This document shows, one piece after another, positions 55,109-63,053 of a DNA stretch of 64,000 nt. The notes under the pieces are model-generated. The model saw only the letters and a list, made by a program, of their open reading frames with translations. It was not told the origin of the DNA and searched no databases. Every line of letters starts with the position of its first letter. Within the stretch, counting starts at the first letter, position 1. Where the stretch lies: contig NZ_CP067007.1 in assembly GCF_018128925.1 (NCBI RefSeq), forward strand, positions 1,392,330 through 1,456,329, read 5' to 3'. A program made the position numbers and the translations under genes. Source of the DNA: Nitrosopumilus sp. K4. GTDB lineage: Archaea; Thermoproteota; Nitrososphaeria; Nitrososphaerales; Nitrosopumilaceae.

Positions 55109-55282
55109 TCAAATCCCAGGTCTTTTTGGAATATAGTCAGTCGCCATGTTAATTGCCTGATCTTTCATGATTTCTAAATAAGTATCATAATCTGCCTCAA
55201 AATTACAGTGAGGACATTTTACATTTGTTACGTCATCATCTAAGACTGCAACTTTTTCACATTCGGGACATCTTGCATCCAT
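55109..55282 (-). CDS. Zinc-ribbon protein (57 aa)
   Basis: A small acidic protein with CPECEKVAVLDDDVTNVKCPHC, a two-CxxC zinc ribbon, then a helical tail ending KRPGI. I start it at ATG 55282 (MDARCPEC), because the AT-rich box ATTAAATAT (about 55303-55313 on this strand) is 25-27 bases upstream; ATG 55294 would add four residues. The box is shared with the divergent tRNA-Gly. Function is unknown; a transcription or translation accessory role is possible. Confidence 0.75.
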   Translation of the reverse strand: MDARCPECEKVAVLDDDVTNVKCPHCNFEADYDTYLEIMKDQAINMATDYIPKRPGI

Positions 55283-55334
55283 GTTTTCATTCAATGGTTA
55301 AGATATTTAATTATAATTAGTAATTTTGAGTTAA

Positions 55335-55408
55335 GCGGAATTAGTTTAGTCTGGTATGACGTCAGCTTCCCAAGCTGAAGGCCGCGGGTTCAAATCCCGC
55401 ATTCCGCA
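55335..55408 (+). tRNA. tRNA-Gly (anticodon CCC)
   Basis: A cloverleaf with acceptor GCGGAAT / ATTCCGC, anticodon stem TCAGC / GCTGA around loop TTCCCAA (anticodon CCC), and T-loop GGTTCAAATCC. The discriminator is A at 55408 and CCA is not encoded. An AT-rich TATA region (TTTAATTATAA, 55305-55315) is centred about 25 bases upstream and also suits the divergent zinc-ribbon gene. The glycyl-tRNA synthetase gene lies at the end of the window. Confidence 0.95.
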
Positions 55409-55410
55409 TA

Positions 55411-56373
55411 TCATAATTCTCTTATGGCTTGTTCAATAACACCCCTATCAGGAGCCTTTGGAAATAACTTGAGATATGATTTAAGATCGTCTTTTGCTTC
55501 AGAATTTCTTCCTAGTTTTTCTCTTAGATATGCACGATTTTTGTAGATTTTTGCAGATCTTTTTGGGTTGATGTTTATTGCTTTGGTATAAGCGGATTCA
55601 GATTTTTCAAATTCATTGGATTTAAGATAAAAATTTCCTATTCCATTATAGCTCAGATACGAATTTGGGTTAATCTTTAAGCATTTTTCATACAGTTCCA
55701 AACAGTCTGATGAGTTTTGTGCATTAAGCATTGTTGCTGTAAGATTTAGCGCAGTGGAATTATTTTGATCCAGTTTTATTGCATTCATAAGAGATTCTAG
55801 TGCTTCAGCAGAATTTTTTTGAATATTCAATCTCTCAGATTCAAAACATAAGCGATTTGATTTTTGTGTAGACTCATTTTGTAGTTTTATGTCATTTAGA
55901 ATTTCAGAGGGTCCCAAGAGAATAAGCAACCTTCCTTCTTCAGACCACTCTTTATCAAACAATTCTTCAGGAATGGCTCCTTCCTGTTGTTCACCGTCTA
56001 AATTTCCTTTTTGAATATAATGTAGAATTGTTTTGTCATTATCATTGTAACCTGTGATTACTGATGCATGTTGTGTAATTTCTGGAATTCCTGGCAAGAT
56101 GACAATTGGCGGAACTCCAGAGTCAATAATTTTCTTTAATTCAGATAAAGATGAATGGACAATTTTGCATGAGAGGCCATGGCGCTCAGCTAATTCAATT
56201 CCTTCAATCAGTATGCTTCCATTAAAACCAGAATATTGTTTAGCGGTTTCAACTGCTTCAGATAAGGTAAGTTCTACATTCCAATATCTAGCAACTACAT
56301 TGATAGGCAATGGAAGACAAATGTTTTCTTCATCTACTAAAGGGAGTAAAAGTTCGTGATCAGGTTGTTCCAT
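55411..56373 (-). CDS. C39-peptidase-like domain fused to TPR repeats
   Basis: A 320-residue protein. The N-terminal part (about 1-170) resembles C39 cysteine peptidases: Cys19 in NICLPLPINVVARYW, His102 in ITQHASVITGYND and a following acidic residue. The C-terminal part (about 190-320) has TPR repeats (SYLSYNGIGNFYLKSNEFEKSESAYTKAININP; YKNRAYLREKLGRNSEAKDDLKSYLKLFP). There is no signal peptide, so it seems cytoplasmic. TGATTTTAAT (56395-56404) is 27 bases before ATG 56373. Its substrate is unknown; it could mature a peptide or act as a non-proteolytic scaffold. Confidence 0.72.
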   Translation of the reverse strand: MEQPDHELLLPLVDEENICLPLPINVVARYWNVELTLSEAVETAKQYSGFNGSILIEGIELAERHGLSCKIVHSSLSELKKIIDSGVPPIVILPGIPEITQHASVITGYNDNDKTILHYIQKGNLDGEQQEGAIPEELFDKEWSEEGRLLILLGPSEILNDIKLQNESTQKSNRLCFESERLNIQKNSAEALESLMNAIKLDQNNSTALNLTATMLNAQNSSDCLELYEKCLKINPNSYLSYNGIGNFYLKSNEFEKSESAYTKAININPKRSAKIYKNRAYLREKLGRNSEAKDDLKSYLKLFPKAPDRGVIEQAIREL

Positions 56374-56406
56374 ATAAGAAAAAATCCTAGGACGTATTAA
56401 AATCAA

Positions 56407-56949
56407 TCACAGATTACAAAAATTTTCAATAATATTTTTACCATCTAGGCTCATTTCAGGATGAAATTGTGTACCAAATATTTTATTATTTTCATGTTGG
56501 ATTATTTCATTTTTGCAAGTTTTTGAACGGCCAATTGAAACAAGAGAGTTTGGAAGCTTTGCAATCTCAAAATTATGACTTTCAAATACTTCTATATCGT
56601 TATCGTAAATCGGATTTTTCTTTAGAAATTTGATAGTTTCTTTACCTTTTTGGAGTGAGTTTGTTTTTCTGATTGTGCCACCAAGAGTCAATGCTAAAAT
56701 TTCCGCCCCATAACAAATTCCCAATAATTTTTTTTTAGTTTCTATTGAATGTTTGATTATTTTGGAGTTTATTTCATTAATTTTTTTTTCATTTTTTCGT
56801 CTACCAGATAATATAAAAGAATCATATTTTTCAAAATTTTCTAAATCAATCTCAAATGGAGTGTATTTTTCAAAATTTATTGTTTTTTCATTTAAAAAAT
56901 CTGTTAGATTTTTTGTATACACAGATCCATTATCTACAACAAGTAACAT
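56407..56949 (-). CDS. Class I glutamine amidotransferase (GuaA-like)
   Basis: A 180-residue class I glutaminase: LLGICYGAEILALTLGG has the nucleophilic Cys, and QFHPEMSLDGK the His and Glu. Size and layout match the separate glutaminase subunit of archaeal GMP synthetase (GuaAA), which supplies ammonia to an ATP-pyrophosphatase subunit encoded elsewhere. Similar stand-alone glutaminases serve other pathways, so the GMP role is moderate. TACTAAATTA (56971-56980) is about 27 bases before the ATG. Confidence 0.78.
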   Translation of the reverse strand: MLLVVDNGSVYTKNLTDFLNEKTINFEKYTPFEIDLENFEKYDSFILSGRRKNEKKINEINSKIIKHSIETKKKLLGICYGAEILALTLGGTIRKTNSLQKGKETIKFLKKNPIYDNDIEVFESHNFEIAKLPNSLVSIGRSKTCKNEIIQHENNKIFGTQFHPEMSLDGKNIIENFCNL

Positions 56950-56998
56950 AATTAAATTCTGAATGAGGCATAATTTAGTATTTTTAAATTGCTATGAA

Positions 56999-59860
56999 TT
57001 AATTTCCAACTTCAATTGACACGTAATGCATCTCAGGAATGCCATCCTTAACAACAATTGTTCCTATGTTTAGATTATTTTCTTCTTGCCACATGAATAT
57101 TCTATCACTTCTTGGTTTTACAAAGTCATCAATGAATGTATTAAGGAATTCTATAGTATCCTCTCTATCATTTTCAGTAAAGAAGAAAATTTCGCCTTCT
57201 TTGAATGACAATGGAACCTGTATTGAGGTTGGTTCTGATATTGTGATCTCTTCTTGAGTAAATATTGATTTGATAATATCAACTCTATCTGTTTTGTCTA
57301 ATTCAATAAAGTCACTGTTTGCAGTAGTTGAAGTAGGAGCCACACCAGATACTTTTTTCAGATATGCCTCAAATGCTTCTTCTTGTGTTTCGCCCAGTCC
57401 TACATAATATTCACCAGTAAATGCAGCACCAACTGCAGCTATTGTTCCCAATTGTGCAACAACACCACCTGCTCCTGCAGTATAAACTGGAATAAAGTAA
57501 ATGTCGTGTTCGCCAACACGGTACAAAATATTATCACCAATTCTCGGATTTCTCAACAAGGTCTTTAATTGAGCAAATTCGGGATCTCTGTCAAGTGCTT
57601 CTCTAACAGCAGTTGGACCAATTAATTTTGTAGTAGAATTTAGAGGAACCTCATAGAATTGTAAGTTACCAAGGTTTGTAAGATCATTTTCAACTACCAT
57701 ATATCCTGCCAAGTTTCTTCCTTGGGAACCACGTAATTCAAGTGAAAGTAATCCTAGAAATTCAGTCTGCTCAAAACCAGGAGGTTTTGCCTCTACATAG
57801 TATGTATCCAATCCTCGTGGGATTTCATAAAATTGGTTTGCTTGGATGAATGTCTCAACATCAGTTACATGGTAAATGTTGTACATTTCTGTTTTCCAAT
57901 TAAATAATTCTACAGGATATCTAATTTGCTCTTGAAGCCATGTTGGTATTGGTTTGAACTGATCATTATACTGACTAGCAAACATTTCTGTAAAGAAATC
58001 ATCTCCTGTCTTCAATAATTGAATGTCACCATTATAGGAATCAATTAGAGCATATCCTACTAATCTCAAATACGGATTTCCAACAGACCAAGGAACGTCG
58101 TGAGTATCAAATCCGATGATTAATGGAACTAACCAGTATGAGTTTGTTCCATCAGTCACCGGAAGAGAATCCAATTCTCTTCCAAAAAGATCATAGAGGA
58201 AATAAGGATAGAGGGTTTCCATTCTATCATTAACATCTTTGTATCTCATAATATGCACAGATTCAGCTGGAAATGACAACAAAAAGTTGGGCTCAAAAAT
58301 CCAGCTTAGTGGAGGAGATACATCAAGACCGCCAATTCCAGAATAAAATGCACCACCAAGTTCAGCACTAGTTTCTCCCCTAGAATTTGGGTATCCAGAC
58401 CATGTTTGCTCAAATAATCCACCTTCACCATAATAGATTTCTCTTTGTTTGAAGAATTCACTACTATCAACTATCTGACCATCAGTAGCCTCCAATGTCA
58501 AAAATCCATTTGGGACATGAGTATATACCAGATGTTCGTTATACCAACGGTTTTCAAGGCTAACAGAAGTAGGCAAAATTGGCTTCATAGAAGCAGTCCA
58601 ATACAGAGTGTTGTTAAAACGTAGAATATCATTATCTTCAAAGTCTACATAGGGAATTAAACCAATTTCGGGTTTTAATTTAGCAAATGCAGCTTCCCAA
58701 TCCCATACACGGATTACATCTAAAACATCACTGTGTTTTCCAACATAATTTTTGATGTTATTTGGAGAGACAGATTGTAATTTTACATCATGTGTGTTTT
58801 CTTGAACATTGTTTAACTCCCCAAGATAACGATTAACACCTATTTGTTGTGCGGTATATGGTCCTAAATATTCAATCTTTTTTGCGTCAGCTATGCTGTT
58901 GTTTACACCAACAACACCACCAACAATCAACCCAATTACAAGAATTGTTGCAAAACGAATAATCACATCACGCTTAAACATATGAGTTAGAACACGAGCA
59001 CGAATTCTATCTACTATTGAAAATGCAATGAGGGCAAATCCAATAACTAAAGTTCCACCAATAACATATCTTGTATTATAATCAATTTGATCAGTGAAAA
59101 ACAGGTTAAATCCTGCCCAAAGTATACCAATTCCTAAAACAGTTTCAATAGTCGAAACATAATTTAGATATCTGGGTTTTCCTTCATTGGAATCTTTGAT
59201 AAATGAAGTAATTACATCGATAATTTTGTGAATACCAACATATAGAACAAGCCTTAATCCAATTGCTGCTAAAACTGGTGGGATTAGAATCACCAGTGCA
59301 GGTATCATTGGAACTACATTTTCAGCAGCATAGTTTGGATCAGTTTCAGGAGTAACAAACGGTAATGAGAAAAGATTTGGTAAATGTTCAATTCCTAAAC
59401 TATTTCCATCGATAAATGATATAGCAGCAAATCCAAACATAATATTTGCAAAGAATGCACCAAAGAGCAGGACTTTTGTAATCTGCCAAATCACAAATTG
59501 AGGAGTACCTAGTTTGTATTCTCTAAAACTAGGAATGTTTGCAGAGATGTTTTGTTGTGGAGCTCTGCCCAAAAATCCAATTGCTGTATTGAGGCCATAC
59601 CAGAATATGGAAGATCTCGCCCCAATATTGACCCTGATTAATGCAATAGATGAAAGAATAATGGTTGAAACAAGTGTATAGTACAGTGGTTTTGAGAATT
59701 GATCGCCAAATTCAGTAAAATTCATAGATAAAATTACTGCTTGATTTCCCACAATTGCAAAAATTGCAATGCCAATTACAGCAATAATACCCAATCTGAC
59801 GTATTTTCCAGCATCAGGAGGGGGAGCTTGTTTATCAGTAGAGGCGCTATACAAAATCAA
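56999..59860 (-). CDS. UPF0182 family large membrane protein
   Basis: A 953-residue protein with about seven transmembrane helices in the first 310 residues (for example IIAVIGIAIFAIVGNQAVIL and FATILVIGLIVGGVVGV) and a very large extracytoplasmic domain after that. Motifs such as GPYTAQQIGVNRYLGE, YTHVPNGF, HIMRYKDVNDRMETLYPYF and GSQGRNLAGYMVVENDL match the UPF0182 family. That family is widespread in cyanobacteria, actinobacteria and some other lineages and has no settled role. The start is TTG. It may be an outside-facing envelope protein; its transfer history is worth tracing. Confidence 0.88.
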   Translation of the reverse strand: MILYSASTDKQAPPPDAGKYVRLGIIAVIGIAIFAIVGNQAVILSMNFTEFGDQFSKPLYYTLVSTIILSSIALIRVNIGARSSIFWYGLNTAIGFLGRAPQQNISANIPSFREYKLGTPQFVIWQITKVLLFGAFFANIMFGFAAISFIDGNSLGIEHLPNLFSLPFVTPETDPNYAAENVVPMIPALVILIPPVLAAIGLRLVLYVGIHKIIDVITSFIKDSNEGKPRYLNYVSTIETVLGIGILWAGFNLFFTDQIDYNTRYVIGGTLVIGFALIAFSIVDRIRARVLTHMFKRDVIIRFATILVIGLIVGGVVGVNNSIADAKKIEYLGPYTAQQIGVNRYLGELNNVQENTHDVKLQSVSPNNIKNYVGKHSDVLDVIRVWDWEAAFAKLKPEIGLIPYVDFEDNDILRFNNTLYWTASMKPILPTSVSLENRWYNEHLVYTHVPNGFLTLEATDGQIVDSSEFFKQREIYYGEGGLFEQTWSGYPNSRGETSAELGGAFYSGIGGLDVSPPLSWIFEPNFLLSFPAESVHIMRYKDVNDRMETLYPYFLYDLFGRELDSLPVTDGTNSYWLVPLIIGFDTHDVPWSVGNPYLRLVGYALIDSYNGDIQLLKTGDDFFTEMFASQYNDQFKPIPTWLQEQIRYPVELFNWKTEMYNIYHVTDVETFIQANQFYEIPRGLDTYYVEAKPPGFEQTEFLGLLSLELRGSQGRNLAGYMVVENDLTNLGNLQFYEVPLNSTTKLIGPTAVREALDRDPEFAQLKTLLRNPRIGDNILYRVGEHDIYFIPVYTAGAGGVVAQLGTIAAVGAAFTGEYYVGLGETQEEAFEAYLKKVSGVAPTSTTANSDFIELDKTDRVDIIKSIFTQEEITISEPTSIQVPLSFKEGEIFFFTENDREDTIEFLNTFIDDFVKPRSDRIFMWQEENNLNIGTIVVKDGIPEMHYVSIEVGN

Positions 59861-59944
59861 AGTTCGTTGTGGTTCGGTAAATTAATGTCTTACCGGAAAA
59901 AATGAGGCTTGGCATTAGTTTTCAAAATTATGATTTGAAAAAAG

Positions 59945-61066
59945 CTAAGAAATTGATGCTAATTTTTTGCAAATCATGTATACTGCTGCATATGTTGGCA
60001 CAGTGACTTTTTCATTGTTGTAAGGACCAAATTTCTTGTTTTTTATCTTAAATTCAATCGGACAGTCTGCGTTAATTTCTATGGAATCTTCGCTAAGAAA
60101 TGAGGCTTCAACATATGGATCAAATTTTGAAATGTCATTACAAAAAAATTTTGTGAACCCACTTTTGCTATTTAGCGAACCAGGTAATCTAAAAATTCTA
60201 TGAATGTCCATAGTAACATTAGGATCAATTTGAGCTCCAAGTATACTAGATAATTCTTCTAATTTTTTCTGAAAAGAAGAATATCCGTTTGAGATTAATT
60301 CTGAAATTGTTTTGGAGCGTTTTGACTTTGAACCATAAACTACTTTAGAGAATCTACCACGCCATCCTCTTTCATTAAAATCAGGAAACGATGAACGATT
60401 TGGTTTAAATTTTTTCATTCCAAATGTTTCAGGAATTAATCCTTTGAACAAAATATAATCTGCTAGATCAGAGCGTTCTCTAGAACCTAAATCTTGAAAT
60501 TGTGAATTATATACATAAACATGAAATCCTTCATTTCCAGAAAAATACACATGTACATCTTTTTGTTCTACTGCTAAATCTTGAACAAGAATTTCAATTA
60601 GTTTTTTTACTTCGATTTTTGATCCTTCAATACAATTCTTACATGGTAATGATTTTTTTTCTATTTTTGTAGAGTTGCATTTTGGACAATTACTGTTATT
60701 TGTAAAAGTAGAATTGCATTCAGAGCATATCAAGACAGTATGATTTGATCTACAATCAAGGTTTAGATCCTTTGCATCAATGTCAAAAATCAGATCTGCT
60801 TCTTTCCAATCTTTTTCATTCATAGGTAAATTTGGAAATGAATAATATGCATTTGAACAATAAACATCCGAAGGAATATTTTTCATAAGCAACAAGTGAA
60901 GTTCCTTGTCACCTTTTAGAGAAATATGGCGAGTCATTCCAGAATTGAATTTTTGGAATCCAAATTCTCTTTCAGATGTTCTCTCTGGAACATGAATTAG
61001 ATCAAAGTGATCAAAATAGTATTTCTTAAAAGAATCTTCAAGAAATTTAATGTCTTGTTCATTCAT
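59945..61066 (-). CDS. priS: DNA primase small (catalytic) subunit
   Basis: A 373-residue PriS. The catalytic acidic motif DLIFDIDAKDLN is near residue 92-103, and a four-cysteine zinc module (CSECNSTF...CPKCNS) with a further CKNC follows. FSGNEGFHVYV and RIFRLPGSLNSKSG are conserved active-site segments. It makes RNA/DNA primers for replication with PriL. Its start directly follows the priL stop, so the pair is an operon. Confidence 0.95.
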   Translation of the reverse strand: MNEQDIKFLEDSFKKYYFDHFDLIHVPERTSEREFGFQKFNSGMTRHISLKGDKELHLLLMKNIPSDVYCSNAYYSFPNLPMNEKDWKEADLIFDIDAKDLNLDCRSNHTVLICSECNSTFTNNSNCPKCNSTKIEKKSLPCKNCIEGSKIEVKKLIEILVQDLAVEQKDVHVYFSGNEGFHVYVYNSQFQDLGSRERSDLADYILFKGLIPETFGMKKFKPNRSSFPDFNERGWRGRFSKVVYGSKSKRSKTISELISNGYSSFQKKLEELSSILGAQIDPNVTMDIHRIFRLPGSLNSKSGFTKFFCNDISKFDPYVEASFLSEDSIEINADCPIEFKIKNKKFGPYNNEKVTVPTYAAVYMICKKLASIS

Positions 61067-62092
61067 TTAGTTTCTCTTTTTTCCAAATTGTAATGGACTT
61101 ATGATGTTATCACATTCAGGAATTGCAAAACATAGGCTCTGAGTCTTTAATTTTTCACATGAAGGACAAGAGTATTGAGTACCACTTCCAGAAGTTCCTG
61201 CCAGATGATTTAGCTGATATAGTGTTACCCGTTCATTGTAATCAGGTGCATTTTTGAACAAGGGGGCAATCTGTTGTACTGTTTGCCCTTTAGAAATCAA
61301 ATAAGTTGCAAGCATAAATCTTCCAGAATGAGGCAAGTTTTCACCTTTTTCTAGGACTTCGATTGCATGCTTGATACATGGCGGGTATTCCCCAGTAGTT
61401 ACGGTAAAAGTTGAAAATTTTTTTGACATAGATACTAATTTGTTTACAGGTTCTTCAAATCCTGTAAACATCGGCGGTGTTTTCGCATTAATGATTTTTG
61501 AATTGATGTAAGTTCCCAATTCTTTTCTGATCAATCTGACTGTTTCATGAGGACTAAGAAAGACTCTGCCATTTTCTACATGCCTATTGATTAGTTTCCA
61601 TTCGCGCTCATGAAAATTTATTGAATGCTTGAGATAATCAGATACTGGAATAACAAAATAATCATCTTGTTTTTGTACCTGAACAGAAAATAGATCATCA
61701 ATTACTCTGATTGCAAGATCCTTTTTTGATTCATCAGAAATATTTGCAAGATCCTTTTCCAAGTATTTTTCTGCACGTCTGGCTTCAGCAAGGGCAAATC
61801 TTTTGATTAGAGTATTCATCCCACTTAATTTTAAGAGTACAATTGCTATTAGAAATGAGAAAACTTCTCTTGGAAGAGCCGCATCTCTAGAAACCTGATC
61901 ACCAATCAAGTCAGACTTGTAGATTTTTCCATCTGCAGCTACCTGAATTCTTTCAAATGCTTTATCAATTAATGATTTCAAGTCCGGATCAGTGCCAAAT
62001 TGCTCTAAAGAAAAACCCTGATCTTTGAGATATTGACCTGCATCTGCCAAAAACGGATATTTTGCAATTTCATCCTTACCTAAAGAGAGCAC
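61067..62092 (-). CDS. priL: DNA primase large subunit
   Basis: A 341-residue PriL. The N-terminal helical half is followed by the C-terminal Fe-S domain, whose four cysteines are visible: PPCIKHAIEVL, YSCPSCEKLKTQSLCFAIPECDN. The 4Fe-4S cluster is needed for primer initiation. The start is GTG, with TTTTTATG (62114-62121) centred about 26 bases upstream, giving a leaderless priL-priS mRNA. The same 90-base gap holds the promoter of the divergent endonuclease IV gene. Confidence 0.94.
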   Translation of the reverse strand: MLSLGKDEIAKYPFLADAGQYLKDQGFSLEQFGTDPDLKSLIDKAFERIQVAADGKIYKSDLIGDQVSRDAALPREVFSFLIAIVLLKLSGMNTLIKRFALAEARRAEKYLEKDLANISDESKKDLAIRVIDDLFSVQVQKQDDYFVIPVSDYLKHSINFHEREWKLINRHVENGRVFLSPHETVRLIRKELGTYINSKIINAKTPPMFTGFEEPVNKLVSMSKKFSTFTVTTGEYPPCIKHAIEVLEKGENLPHSGRFMLATYLISKGQTVQQIAPLFKNAPDYNERVTLYQLNHLAGTSGSGTQYSCPSCEKLKTQSLCFAIPECDNIISPLQFGKKRN

Positions 62093-62182
62093 AGTATTGA
62101 TTGGAGATATTTACATAAAAATCTGGTTTTGTGGCTAAAACTAAATGCTGGTTTAAATTATGTTTTGATAAATTTTAGCTAA

Positions 62183-63022
62183 ATGCAGATAGGTTGTCAT
62201 GTCTCAATTTCTGGATCGATTGATAGAGCAGTAGATAACGCTGTAGAAAGAGAATGTTCAGCATTCCAGATTTTTACACGAAATCCCAGAGGATGGAATG
62301 CAAAGGATCTGACAATACAAGATATTTCAAATTTTAAAGAAAAGCTAAAAGACTGTAAAATAGATCGATTTGCAACATGTGCCCATATGCCGTATTTGCC
62401 AAATCTATCAACACCAAAAGATGATGGATTTGAAAAATCAGTTAAAACTTTGATTAGTGAGGTTGAAAGATGTGGAAAACTTGGTATCCCATATCTTGTA
62501 ACACATTTGGGAAGTCATTTAGGAACAGGTGAAGAAGATGGAATTAAGAGGCTAATCAAAGGTCTGACAAAGGCGGGTCAAACAAAAAATGATGTAATGA
62601 TTTTACTAGAGAATACGGCTGGGCAAAAAAATTCTGTTGGAGCAAATTTTGAACAACTAGCAGAAATTTTTAATCAGTTAAAACCCTCAAAGAAATTTGG
62701 TGTTTGCTTTGACACATGTCATGCGTTTGTTTCAGGATATGATTTAAGAGATGAAAAGACTGTAAAAGAAACTTTTTCAAAATTTGATGAAACAGTAGGG
62801 ATGGAAAACTTGAAGATACTTCATCTAAATGATGCAAAAGGCGATATAGGTTGTAATCTAGATAGACATTATCACATAGGTCTTGGAAGTATTGGGGAGA
62901 AAGGGTTAGGATCAGTGATCAAAACTGTAAACAAGAAAAAGATTCCCATAATTTTAGAAACTCCAATTGATGATATTAGAGATGACTTTGAAAACGTAAG
63001 AATTGCAAAAGGATTGGCGTAG
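62183..63022 (+). CDS. nfo: Endonuclease IV
   Basis: A 279-residue AP endonuclease. The Zn-binding motifs FATCAHMPYLPNLS, VTHLGSHLGTG, LLENTAGQ, GVCFDTCHAFVSGYDL and LHLNDAKGDIG...DRHYHIGLGSIG are complete. It cuts DNA at abasic sites using three zinc ions. GTTTAAATTA (62151-62160) is 27 bases before the ATG. It is divergent from the primase operon. Confidence 0.97.
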   Translation: MQIGCHVSISGSIDRAVDNAVERECSAFQIFTRNPRGWNAKDLTIQDISNFKEKLKDCKIDRFATCAHMPYLPNLSTPKDDGFEKSVKTLISEVERCGKLGIPYLVTHLGSHLGTGEEDGIKRLIKGLTKAGQTKNDVMILLENTAGQKNSVGANFEQLAEIFNQLKPSKKFGVCFDTCHAFVSGYDLRDEKTVKETFSKFDETVGMENLKILHLNDAKGDIGCNLDRHYHIGLGSIGEKGLGSVIKTVNKKKIPIILETPIDDIRDDFENVRIAKGLA

Positions 63023-63053
63023 AAATTTATTTCGATTGTTAAGGTATTAATTA

